Assembly (NCBI RefSeq): GCF_002019635.1
Contig: NZ_KV917371.1
Coordinates: 1,116,001 to 1,180,000 of the forward strand
Source: Metabacillus halosaccharovorans
GTDB taxonomy: Bacteria > Bacillota > Bacilli > Bacillales > Bacillaceae
Reading direction: 5' to 3'
DNA: 64,000 bases
Part shown: in pieces, positions 57,440 through 64,000 of the stretch
How positions within the stretch are numbered: position 1 is the first letter of the stretch
Layout of the letters: each line of letters starts with the position of its first letter
Made by a program: the position numbers and the translations under genes
Notes under the pieces: generated by a model
Seen by the model: only the letters and a program-made list of their open reading frames with translations
What the model was told of the DNA's origin: nothing
Databases searched by the model: none

Positions 57440-58486
57440 TTATTTTTCTACGATCACCTGGTTACCCGCCGCCTTTAAAAGCCTATTCATAATTGCTGTG
57501 CCAACTCCAACCTGGGAAAAACTTTCACTTACGATAAGATCTACATCTTCCTGATCAAACTGTCTAAGCACGTCATACAACTTAGCTGCAACCGTTTGAA
57601 GGTTCGAACGATTTCCACATGAAACTACTTTTGTTGCACGATAATCATTTAAGGCTTCTTCTGTTGTAAGAACGCCAACCTTTTTGCCCTCTTTTTCATA
57701 CTGATCAATCTGTTGTTGAATAAAGCGTTGACTACCTTCCACAATGATGACAGGCGCATTCGGCGCATAATGGGTATACTTCATTCCCGGTGATTTAGGT
57801 GCATGACCTTCCTCAACTAATGCCCGATCTACATGAACCTCTCCAACAATCCCCTCCATTTGTTCCTTTGTCACTCCACCCGGACGAAGAATCGTTGGGA
57901 TCTTTGTTGTACAATCGATAACGGTTGATTCCACCCCGACTCCTGTTGAGCCTCCATCGATAATGCCACTGATACGCCCATGAAGGTCATGGTACACATG
58001 TGAAGCCTGTGTTGGACTTGGTTTTCCAGAGCGATTTGCACTAGGTGCCGCTACTGGTACATTCGCTTCTTTTAAAAGGGCGAGGGCAATCGGATGATCC
58101 GGCATTCGAACACCAACAGTATCAAGCCCAGCTGTCACTAAGTCTGATAGCTGTTCACCTTTTTTCTTTAAAACAAGTGTTAAAGGACCCGGCCAAAAAT
58201 GATTGATTAATGCTATTGCATACTCTGGGATATCTTCAACAAATTCATCAAGCTGCTCTTGTGAAGCAATGTGGACAATCAGTGGATTATCACTTGGGCG
58301 TCCCTTTGCCTCAAAGATTTTACGTACAGCTTCATCTGAAAAAGCATTTGCTCCCAGGCCATAAACCGTTTCTGTTGGAAACGCGACAACTTCATTATCT
58401 TTTAGTTTAGCCGCTGCCTGTGTAATATGTGGATAACTGGTGGATAAGTTGGTAAGATCATCCACAGTCCAAAGTGTTGTTTTCAT
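57440..58486 (-). CDS. ywlC: Threonylcarbamoyl-AMP synthase (Sua5/YwlC type)
   Basis: Makes threonylcarbamoyl-AMP for t6A37 of ANN-decoding tRNAs. It has 348 residues: TsaC/YrdC domain (about 22-210) with FPTETVYGLGANA, KGRPSDNPLIVHI and PSANRSGKPSPTQ, then the Sua5 C-terminal domain (about 240-348) that marks Sua5 over short TsaC. A DnaA box lies inside its first 20 codons, and three more lie upstream. Confidence 0.96.
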   Translation of the reverse strand: MKTTLWTVDDLTNLSTSYPHITQAAAKLKDNEVVAFPTETVYGLGANAFSDEAVRKIFEAKGRPSDNPLIVHIASQEQLDEFVEDIPEYAIALINHFWPGPLTLVLKKKGEQLSDLVTAGLDTVGVRMPDHPIALALLKEANVPVAAPSANRSGKPSPTQASHVYHDLHGRISGIIDGGSTGVGVESTVIDCTTKIPTILRPGGVTKEQMEGIVGEVHVDRALVEEGHAPKSPGMKYTHYAPNAPVIIVEGSQRFIQQQIDQYEKEGKKVGVLTTEEALNDYRATKVVSCGNRSNLQTVAAKLYDVLRQFDQEDVDLIVSESFSQVGVGTAIMNRLLKAAGNQVIVEK

Positions 58487-58622
58487 ACCTTCAAAACTCC
58501 TTATATTCCGTTCAATTCAACTAATATACTAGATGGTTAACTCTTGAAAGTATAAAAGAAGAAGCTACAGAAAACAAGCCTTATCCACATTTTGTGGATA
58601 AGGCTTTTATTTTTGTGGATAA
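58428..58622. promoter_or_regulatory. DnaA-box cluster at ywlC
   Basis: Four perfect DnaA boxes (TTATCCACA or complement TGTGGATAA) occur at 58428-58436, 58581-58589, 58593-58601 and 58614-58622, plus one with a single mismatch at 58439-58447. Two of them form the arms of the hairpin at 58578-58604. B. subtilis also has a DnaA-binding cluster at ywlC, so it appears conserved. Confidence 0.85.
58578..58604 (-). terminator. Hairpin/terminator after ywlB, made of DnaA boxes
   Basis: GCCTTATCCACA and TGTGGATAAGGC form a perfect 12-bp stem with a 3-nt loop. The minus-strand tail is TTGTTTTCTG, giving a fair terminator for ywlB about 105 bp past its stop codon. Confidence 0.6.
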
Positions 58623-58708
58623 CTTTGTTAATAAGTGAAACTTCTAACAATGGTGATTTACGGAAGCTTTGCGGGGAGGTTGCCACTTAAGTTTGGGATA
58701 TGTGAATT

Positions 58709-59152
58709 TTATGATGATTTAATCATTACTTTTGCATTCGGATCCTCTAGTGAATCTTTCATGTGGTCAATTGTCAGCATTTCAGCAGGTACTAAATCCG
58801 AGTTTAGCTTTTGAAAACCCATCAAAGATAAAAACTGTACAGACGCTTCTTTATTCGTAACTAAAAATAAATTTGTAATTCCCCGTTTGTCAGCCAACGT
58901 TTGAATGCTTTGAAATAGTGTCACGATATGTGCCTGTTTAAGCTTGTCCGACACCACAAGGGAACGCAACAGCCCTGTGTTTTTCACAGGTTCCACTCCA
59001 ATGCATGCAACAATTTCTTTCTCTCCATTCTCCATTAACACGAAATAATCTATTAAATCAGCAATTCCTTCTGAACTGATCCCCGCTTTTTCCACAAACA
59101 ATGTTAATCGTTCAATATCTTGATTTTCTGCTATTTTTAATTGATAAAACAT
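58709..59152 (-). CDS. ywlB: GNAT-family N-acetyltransferase YwlB
   Basis: Protein of 147 residues with a GNAT fold: ENGEKEIVACIGVEPVKNTGLLRSLVVSDKLK split near residues 46-76 gives the acetyl-CoA region, and FLVTNKEASVQFLSLMGFQKLN near 97. The substrate is unknown. Position between spoIIR and ywlC matches B. subtilis ywlB. Confidence 0.8.
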   Translation of the reverse strand: MFYQLKIAENQDIERLTLFVEKAGISSEGIADLIDYFVLMENGEKEIVACIGVEPVKNTGLLRSLVVSDKLKQAHIVTLFQSIQTLADKRGITNLFLVTNKEASVQFLSLMGFQKLNSDLVPAEMLTIDHMKDSLEDPNAKVMIKSS

Positions 59153-59266
59153 GTTTTCACCTCATTTTGTTTTTCCTATTTCAACTCTATGAGGTGAATG
59201 GTAGATTTATGCTCTAAATTTCTCGAAAATCCGGTGCGAACTAGTTTAATGGTATTTGTGATGAGG

Positions 59267-59379
59267 GTTTATTCACGATTTTTCTGCTTTATTGATGGTT
59301 TTTGGGAATTTATTTACTATTCTTCTAATATATTTTCGATTCTCAAGATTTATTTCCTATTTGTCAATTTCCGACAAAC
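59267..59379. repeat. Degenerate array of about 20-bp units
   Basis: Units start TTTATTCACGATT, TTTATTGATGGTT, TTTATTTACTATT, TATTTTCGATT and TTTATTTCCTATTTGTC, 18-22 bp apart, ending in a TTTGTC ... GACAAA palindrome. It fills the gap between ywlB and spoIIR. Confidence 0.6.
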
Positions 59380-59408
59380 ATCGACTTGATGAGATTCCTC
59401 AAAACAAT

Positions 59409-59437
59409 AAAAGGCGAGGGCATCCCCTCACCTTTTT
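59409..59437 (-). terminator. spoIIR terminator
   Basis: AAAAGGCGAGGG and CCCTCACCTTTTT pair around CATC with one C-A mismatch. The minus-strand tail is TATTGTTTT. It overlaps the spoIIR stop codon. Confidence 0.75.
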
Positions 59438-60098
59438 AAGAAAACAATCCTTCAAACCATTCAACTAAGAAGAATTTCACTTCTACTTCTTCCTTCTCTT
59501 CTTCTTCGTCCACTACTAGAGATGTTAGTTTTTCATTTGTTTTTTCTTGATCATTTGTTGTTTTTGTTTCTTCTGCTTGGACAGCTTCCCCGTTTGAAAA
59601 GTCTAAGAAGCAAAGCGGCGGGAATAGGACACACCACCAGTTGGCACCTTTTGCTTCGCCAAGACTGATTAAGATCGCATTATATTCACCAGCAGGATAG
59701 ATATAGCTGCCATAAAGCTTTGTTGGAAAGTTAACATTTTGATCAAATTCAACAGAATAGGATTGTTGTATGTCTTCTTGTTCTAGCACATCTTCAACAA
59801 TGGCTTCAATTTCTGGTAGTCTTGATTGAATCAGTTCTTCCGCTGCTTCAACTGACGTTAATTTTTCTACCCATGTTGTGATTTCTTTATTAACTTCATC
59901 ACGTACTTTTCGTTTTAATGCTTGGTCTTCATCAGAATCACTGTTTGCTAGAATTCGTAAGCGGATGGCTTCATCTGGTATAACAACCGGTTCCTGTGAG
60001 CTTGCTGTTGTTGTGACAGGCTCCTTGTAAACACTAGTGATTGCTCCTACGAATAAGATAAATATATATATGAGTACTAATTGATTTTGTTTTTTCAT
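59436..60098 (-). CDS. spoIIR: Stage II sporulation protein R
   Basis: Signal made in the forespore under sigma-F and exported to trigger SpoIIGA cleavage of pro-sigma-E. 220 residues from ATG 60098 with GGGAG upstream. N-terminal signal/anchor (QLVLIYIFILFVGAITSV), IRLRILANSDSDEDQALKRKVRDEV split near residue 45, and ANWWCVLFPPLCFLDFSNGEAV near 155, the family signature. The C-terminal Glu-rich tail is longer than usual. Confidence 0.95.
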   Translation of the reverse strand: MKKQNQLVLIYIFILFVGAITSVYKEPVTTTASSQEPVVIPDEAIRLRILANSDSDEDQALKRKVRDEVNKEITTWVEKLTSVEAAEELIQSRLPEIEAIVEDVLEQEDIQQSYSVEFDQNVNFPTKLYGSYIYPAGEYNAILISLGEAKGANWWCVLFPPLCFLDFSNGEAVQAEETKTTNDQEKTNEKLTSLVVDEEEEKEEVEVKFFLVEWFEGLFS

Positions 60099-60256
60099 GT
60101 CTCTCACGCTCCCTTGGTAGACAGTATGGACAGCGTGAGAGATTCTTAAACTATATTTTTTAAAAAATAGTTTGGTAGATTAGAAAGTTTCCTCAATTTA
60201 GTATGGTGCTCGTTGACTTCCGCTCCAGGTAAAGACCTAGTTATTAATCTAAATAA

Positions 60257-60292
60257 TACAAAAAAGAGCAGGAAATCCCCACTCTTATTTTG
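60257..60292 (-). terminator. Weak terminator after prmC
   Basis: AAGAG ... CTCTT with an inner GG/CC pair forms a weak stem, followed on the minus strand by GTATTATTTA. A vestige of a GACTTCCGCTCCAGG-type repeat lies nearby at 60210-60230. Confidence 0.35.
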
Positions 60293-61130
60293 CAGCAAAA
60301 ACCATTCGATCCTTACCATTTATATCATAAACAACTTCTACCTTCGCATCAGGTAAAGCTTGTTCTAAGAGAACTTTCACATCTTCCCCTTGACCTGCAC
60401 CGATTTCAAAAGCGATGAGTGCTTTTTCATTAAGTAAATCCTTCATATCACGGATCAGTCTCCGATAAAAATCCAGACCATCTTCTCCACCTGCGAGTGC
60501 CCGCATTGGTTCATGATCTTTTACCACTGGTGAAAGTGTTTCGATTTCCCAGTCTGGAATATATGGTGGATTTGACACTAAGATATCGATTTTCTGTGTA
60601 ACAGGTTCAAGGAGATCACCATGCAGCCATTGTACGCTTGCCCCTAAGTTCTCAGCATTCTCTTTTGCCACTGCGATTGATTCCGCGGCAATATCAACAG
60701 CCGACACTTTAAACCTGGAGTTTTCTAACGCCAATGTAATCGCGATTGCCCCGCTTCCTGTTCCAATATCGACCACATGCAATGTATTAGCACCTGGAAA
60801 ATGGAAAGATGCTCTGTCTAAAATTCCTTCCACAAGCTCCTCTGTTTCCGGCCTTGGAATGAGCACTTCCTTATTCACATTAAACCGTCTTCCATAAAAC
60901 TCTTCGTATCCAATCAAATATTGGACAGGCTGACCTTCTGCATGTTTTTTCACATCGGATGAAAATGCCTCGATTTGCTCATCTGAGAGGACCAATCTCA
61001 AATTAGACAACATTATTGCTCTCTCCATCTGTAAATGATGGCGCAGCAACAATTCTCCAGCATTTTCATCTCTGCCTGCTTCCTTTAAAAAAGAAGAAGC
61101 CCAGTTGAGGGCTTCGTATACAAATTTCAT
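60285..61130 (-). CDS. prmC: Peptide chain release factor N5-glutamine methyltransferase
   Basis: Methylates the Gln of the GGQ motif in RF1/RF2. It has 281 residues: N-terminal helical domain, IPRPETEELVEGIL near residue 93, SAM-binding VVDIGTGSGAIAITLAL near 118, and the catalytic VSNPPYIPDWEIE near 188. It follows its substrate gene prfA by six bases. Confidence 0.96.
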   Translation of the reverse strand: MKFVYEALNWASSFLKEAGRDENAGELLLRHHLQMERAIMLSNLRLVLSDEQIEAFSSDVKKHAEGQPVQYLIGYEEFYGRRFNVNKEVLIPRPETEELVEGILDRASFHFPGANTLHVVDIGTGSGAIAITLALENSRFKVSAVDIAAESIAVAKENAENLGASVQWLHGDLLEPVTQKIDILVSNPPYIPDWEIETLSPVVKDHEPMRALAGGEDGLDFYRRLIRDMKDLLNEKALIAFEIGAGQGEDVKVLLEQALPDAKVEVVYDINGKDRMVFAAK

Positions 61131-61136
61131 TTGGTT

Positions 61137-62207
61137 TTAGTCTTCCGCTGCTTGAAGGCGGCTTGATTGGTCCTCAACAATTAGTGCATCCACTACTTCA
61201 TCAAGCTTACCTTCTAAAATTTGATCAAGCTTTTGAATCGTTAACCCGATTCGGTGATCTGTAACACGGTTTTGCGGGAAGTTATATGTTCTGATACGCT
61301 CTGAACGGTCACCTGTACCAACCGCAAGCTTACGGTTTTGATCGTATTCAGCTTGTGCTTCTTGTTGGAATTTATCATAGACACGTGCGCGAAGAACCTT
61401 CATCGCTTTTTCTTTGTTTTTGATTTGGGACTTTTCATCCTGACACGATACTACTGTATTAGTCGGTAAATGTGTTAAACGAACAGCTGACATGGTTGTA
61501 TTAACACTTTGTCCCCCCGGACCGCTTGAAGCAAATGTATCAACACGAATATCTTTTTCATGGATTTCTACTTCTACTTCTTCTGCTTCAGGTAAAACAG
61601 CTACTGTTGCGGTTGATGTATGGATACGGCCGCCGGATTCTGTTTCCGGAACACGTTGTACGCGGTGGGCGCCATTTTCAAACTTTAATTTTGAGTATGC
61701 ACCTTTCCCGTTGATCATAAAGATGATTTCTTTATAACCGCCAGTACCTGTTGCGTTTGCTTCCATAACTTCTGTTTTCCAGCCTTGCATTTCAGCAAAA
61801 CGGCTGTACATACGATATAAATCAGACGCAAACAACGCAGCTTCATCTCCGCCTGCTGCACCGCGAATCTCCATAATAACGTTTTTGTCATCGTTCGGGT
61901 CTTTTGGTACGAGTAAAATCTTAAGACGAGCTATTAATTCTTCTTCACGTTCTTCTAACTCGGAAAGCTCTTCCTTTGCCATTTCACGCATTTCAGCATC
62001 AAGCTTCTCTTCAAGCATTGATTTTGTATCTGAAATTTGTTCGCGGACTTCTTTATATTCACGGTAAGCTTCCACGGTTTCTTGAAGGTCTGATTGTTCT
62101 TTTGAATATTCACGCAGCTTTTTTGAATCGCTAATGATATCCGGATCCATTAAAAGCTGATTTAACTTTTCATAACGGTCTTCTACCGATTGTAAACGAT
62201 CTAACAT
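61137..62207 (-). CDS. prfA: Peptide chain release factor 1
   Basis: Terminates translation at UAA and UAG, 356 residues. GGQ motif in [20 protein letters not shown] near residue 230, conserved [18 protein letters not shown] near 305 and [19 protein letters not shown] near 115. First gene of the prfA-prmC pair. Confidence 0.97.
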   Translation of the reverse strand: MLDRLQSVEDRYEKLNQLLMDPDIISDSKKLREYSKEQSDLQETVEAYREYKEVREQISDTKSMLEEKLDAEMREMAKEELSELEEREEELIARLKILLVPKDPNDDKNVIMEIRGAAGGDEAALFASDLYRMYSRFAEMQGWKTEVMEANATGTGGYKEIIFMINGKGAYSKLKFENGAHRVQRVPETESGGRIHTSTATVAVLPEAEEVEVEIHEKDIRVDTFASSGPGGQSVNTTMSAVRLTHLPTNTVVSCQDEKSQIKNKEKAMKVLRARVYDKFQQEAQAEYDQNRKLAVGTGDRSERIRTYNFPQNRVTDHRIGLTIQKLDQILEGKLDEVVDALIVEDQSSRLQAAED

Positions 62208-62313
62208 ACATGTTCACCTCAATTTTCATGCATAACGTTATAATTATAGTATAGGTCAGATGAAGCGTCAAAAGCAAATTGATCAAACATTGTTGCTATG
62301 TAATTAGTATCAG

Positions 62314-62444
62314 CTGGTTGATTGCCGCTCCAGGATGCTCGCTTTCCGTGGGGCGGGCGGTGAGCCTCCTCGGCGTAAACGCCTGCGGGATCTCACCTAC
62401 CCACAGTTCCCGCAGGAGTCTCGCACCTTTCGCACCAATCAGCC
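62314..62444. repeat. Bacillaceae palindromic repeat with CCTGCGGGATCTCACC core
   Basis: Outer arms GGTTGATTG and CAATCAGCC bound about 130 bp with GC-rich inner arms (CCTGCGGGA, TCCCGCAGGAGTC). GC content is far above its neighbours. It occupies most of the gap 62208-62543. A short remnant may exist at 27427-27462. Confidence 0.75.
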
Positions 62445-62543
62445 TAAATAGTTTTCTTTAAAGAACAACAATCTTATTAAAAAAATCATATAATATATTT
62501 TAAAGAAAAAAACTCCATTATTACCGAAAGAGGGATCTCACTT

Positions 62544-62930
62544 ATGAAACTCAACAAAATCCATCATGTCGCTATCATAAGCTCTAACTATGAAATGTCC
62601 AAAAAATTTTATACTGAGGTACTTGGTCTTAAGATTCTTTCTGAGGTTTATCGAGAGAAGCGTCAGTCGTACAAGCTTGATTTAATGGTCAATGATCTTT
62701 ACCAAATTGAACTTTTTTCATTTCCTAATCCTCCCGGCCGTCCAACACAGCCTGAAGCTGCCGGATTGCGACATCTTGCTTTTGAGGTAGACAATATTTA
62801 TGAAGCTGTTCAAGAGCTGACTGAAAAAGGAATAGTTGTCGAAGAAATTCGAGTTGATCCGATTACAGATAAAAAGTTTACTTTTTTTCAAGATCCGGAC
62901 GGCTTGCCATTGGAATTGTATGAAGCCTGA
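62544..62930 (+). CDS. ywkD: VOC-family (glyoxalase-like) protein YwkD
   Basis: Protein of 128 residues with paired beta-alpha-beta-beta-beta modules: INKIHHVAIISSNYEMSKKFY-type opening (His near 8), LDLMVNDLYQIELFSFP (Glu near 56), GLRHLAFEVDNIYEAV (His near 75) and LPLELYEA (Glu near 124), the metal ligands of the VOC fold. Substrate unknown. B. subtilis ywkD lies next to racA, as here. Confidence 0.85.
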   Translation: MKLNKIHHVAIISSNYEMSKKFYTEVLGLKILSEVYREKRQSYKLDLMVNDLYQIELFSFPNPPGRPTQPEAAGLRHLAFEVDNIYEAVQELTEKGIVVEEIRVDPITDKKFTFFQDPDGLPLELYEA

Positions 62931-63070
62931 TTCGTCGACAAACTTATTACATAATATGTAAAACTCCCACTTTCTTTGCCGAATTCGTTCTTGTTTTGTC
63001 TAACGTGAAGGGAACTGGCACAAAACGTAGAAATTCTAGTTTTGTACGTAAAATCAAGGGAGGAATGCAA

Positions 63071-63574
63071 ATGAGTACAGCTGCTGTTGCTAAGTCACTT
63101 GGTGTTTCCAGAAGAACGTTAATGAGATGGGTCGATCAGTTAGATTTACAACTCACAAAAAATGAACTTGGACACTATCAATTTTCGGATGAAGATATAG
63201 AGAAAATAAAGCAAATGCAGGAAAATCCAGAATCAGCTTCACCACAACCGAAAGAGCAAACTCGAAAAGGGATTGTCATGTCTGTATCAGTCGATGAGGA
63301 TAAAACAGTAGAGCTAACAAATCGAATTGAGGAATTAGAGCGAAAACTTCAAACAAAAGCAGATGATGTTGTCTCCTATCAACTTCTTCAACATCGAAAA
63401 GAAATGGAAGAGTTAATCGGAACGATCAACAAGCTTGAACATAGAATTGAAGAGCTAGAAAGTGCACAAAATAGACCAGAATTCTCTAAGGATCCTGCAC
63501 TTGTTTTTGATCATGGACAAGCATCCAAAAAACCTCGCAGAAAAGGTCTCATCAGCTCCATTTTAGGCTTTTAG
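63071..63574 (+). CDS. racA: Chromosome-anchoring protein RacA
   Basis: Anchors the origin region to the cell pole at sporulation. 167 residues from ATG 63071 with GGGAGG seven bases upstream; the longer frame from 62996 is spurious. MerR-like HTH STAAVAKSLGVSRRTLMRWV with NELGHYQFSDEDIE, coiled coil (about 80-135), and a basic C-terminus KKPRRKGLISSILGF that suits membrane binding. A TTTGTCGAC site upstream (62938-62946, minus strand) resembles a Spo0A box. Confidence 0.9.
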   Translation: MSTAAVAKSLGVSRRTLMRWVDQLDLQLTKNELGHYQFSDEDIEKIKQMQENPESASPQPKEQTRKGIVMSVSVDEDKTVELTNRIEELERKLQTKADDVVSYQLLQHRKEMEELIGTINKLEHRIEELESAQNRPEFSKDPALVFDHGQASKKPRRKGLISSILGF

Positions 63575-63581
63575 GGGCATC

Positions 63582-64000
63582 TTAACGCCCCTCACTGTTT
63601 TTTTCCTTTATATTTACATCAATTCGATATCTCGGTAATGCCGTAATCATATTATCATGAACTTCTTTTTCTTTTTTCTTCATTTCGTCTGCATTAAGCT
63701 TTTCTGTTGTAAAGACATTTACATGGATGGTATCACCATTAATTATCACTCGTCCTAATGATAATGTCTTATCATTCCGAATTGCTTCTTCTAATTTATT
63801 CTGATCATTCCCTTGGTCTGGTCTTGATTCTGTTAAATCTAAAAAATTAGGTCCCGGATTTTCCGTAAATTGTTCATCCTCATCAGACCCAATTTCATCA
63901 TAATCACCATACCCTGTTTTCATTAATCTCGTGCCGTTTTTATCCTCTTCCTGTGGCTCATACCCGTCACGAGCTTGAAGTTGGCAACCTGATAAACATA
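63582..64000 (-). CDS. YhcN/YlaJ-type sporulation lipoprotein, N-terminus outside window
   Basis: The visible frame extends upstream of the ATG at 63923 without a stop to the right edge and reads CLSGCQLQARDGYEPQEED, a lipobox LSGC. The gene is therefore a lipoprotein whose signal start lies beyond the window, and the internal ATG is not the start. ILINGDTIHVNVFT-like and ALPRYRIDVNIKEK segments fit the YhcN/YlaJ family of sporulation or germination lipoproteins. Function not known in detail. Confidence 0.7.
   Translation of the reverse strand, partial: CLSGCQLQARDGYEPQEEDKNGTRLMKTGYGDYDEIGSDEDEQFTENPGPNFLDLTESRPDQGNDQNKLEEAIRNDKTLSLGRVIINGDTIHVNVFTTEKLNADEMKKKEKEVHDNMITALPRYRIDVNIKEKNSEGR

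Overview
The window is a piece of a low-to-moderate-GC, endospore-forming Bacillaceae chromosome. The gene order from about 6 kb to the right end follows the Bacillus subtilis ywpF-fabZ-flhP-flhO-mbl-spoIIID, spoIIQ-spoIID-murA-ywmB-ywzB-ywmA, atpCDGAHFEBI, upp-glyA-ywlG-rpiB-ywlE-mntP-ywlC-ywlB-spoIIR-prmC-prfA-ywkD-racA segment. Shine-Dalgarno sites are strong, TTG/GTG starts are frequent, and five sporulation or chromosome-anchoring genes are present. The genus cannot be fixed from sequence alone; a Bacillus/Cytobacillus/Neobacillus-like organism is the best guess.

Region by region. (1) 1-4.75 kb: a minus-strand sulfoquinovose operon of the transaldolase (sulfo-TAL/SFT) type, with transaldolase, isomerase, sodium symporter and sulfoquinovosidase (cut by the left edge), driven by a sigma-A promoter with a cre site in its spacer. 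(2) 4.9-7.4 kb: small genes (an unknown, an XRE regulator, YwpF, a repetitive acidic lipoprotein) and a 52-bp tandem repeat. (3) 7.4-13 kb: fabZ, an EpuA-like membrane protein, flhP and flhO, a c-di-GMP riboswitch in front of a secreted putative TIM-barrel protein, mbl and spoIIID. (4) 13.4-18.1 kb: a LysE exporter and an orphan type VII secretion cargo cluster (WXG100, YwqH- and YwqI-like helpers, LXG toxin, DUF4176, candidate membrane immunity protein, lipoprotein). (5) 18.3-30.6 kb: a beta-L-arabinooligosaccharide locus with an ABC importer lacking its ATPase, a giant secreted GH121-like enzyme, a LacI regulator, GH127 beta-L-arabinofuranosidase and a divergent AraC regulator. The secreted enzyme would release arabinobiose from hydroxyproline-rich plant glycoproteins, the importer would take it up and GH127 would cleave it. 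(6) 30.6-33 kb: an acetate-type symporter with its DUF4212 partner behind a cre site.

(7) 33-40 kb: two VanZ-family genes around spoIIQ, then spoIID, murA, ywmB, ywzB and ywmA. (8) 40-47.8 kb: the complete F1Fo ATP synthase operon, split by three different intergenic repeat elements. (9) 48-64 kb: a Vpr-like protease, upp, glyA, ywlG, rpiB, a chemoreceptor with no extracellular sensor domain, ywlE, a COG0523 GTPase, mntP, ywlC with a cluster of DnaA boxes, ywlB, spoIIR, prmC, prfA, ywkD, racA and the tail of a sporulation-type lipoprotein.

The most unusual non-coding content is repeats. REP-like palindromes (core GGGACAAGGTACCTGTCCC) occur only between 11.3 and 33.7 kb, nearly always at or just after stop codons, and have changed the C-termini of two regulators. 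Degenerate arrays with a period of about 20 bp recur in at least four intergenic gaps. Several larger palindromic elements sit inside otherwise conserved operons. No tRNA, rRNA, CRISPR array, transposase or prophage gene was seen.
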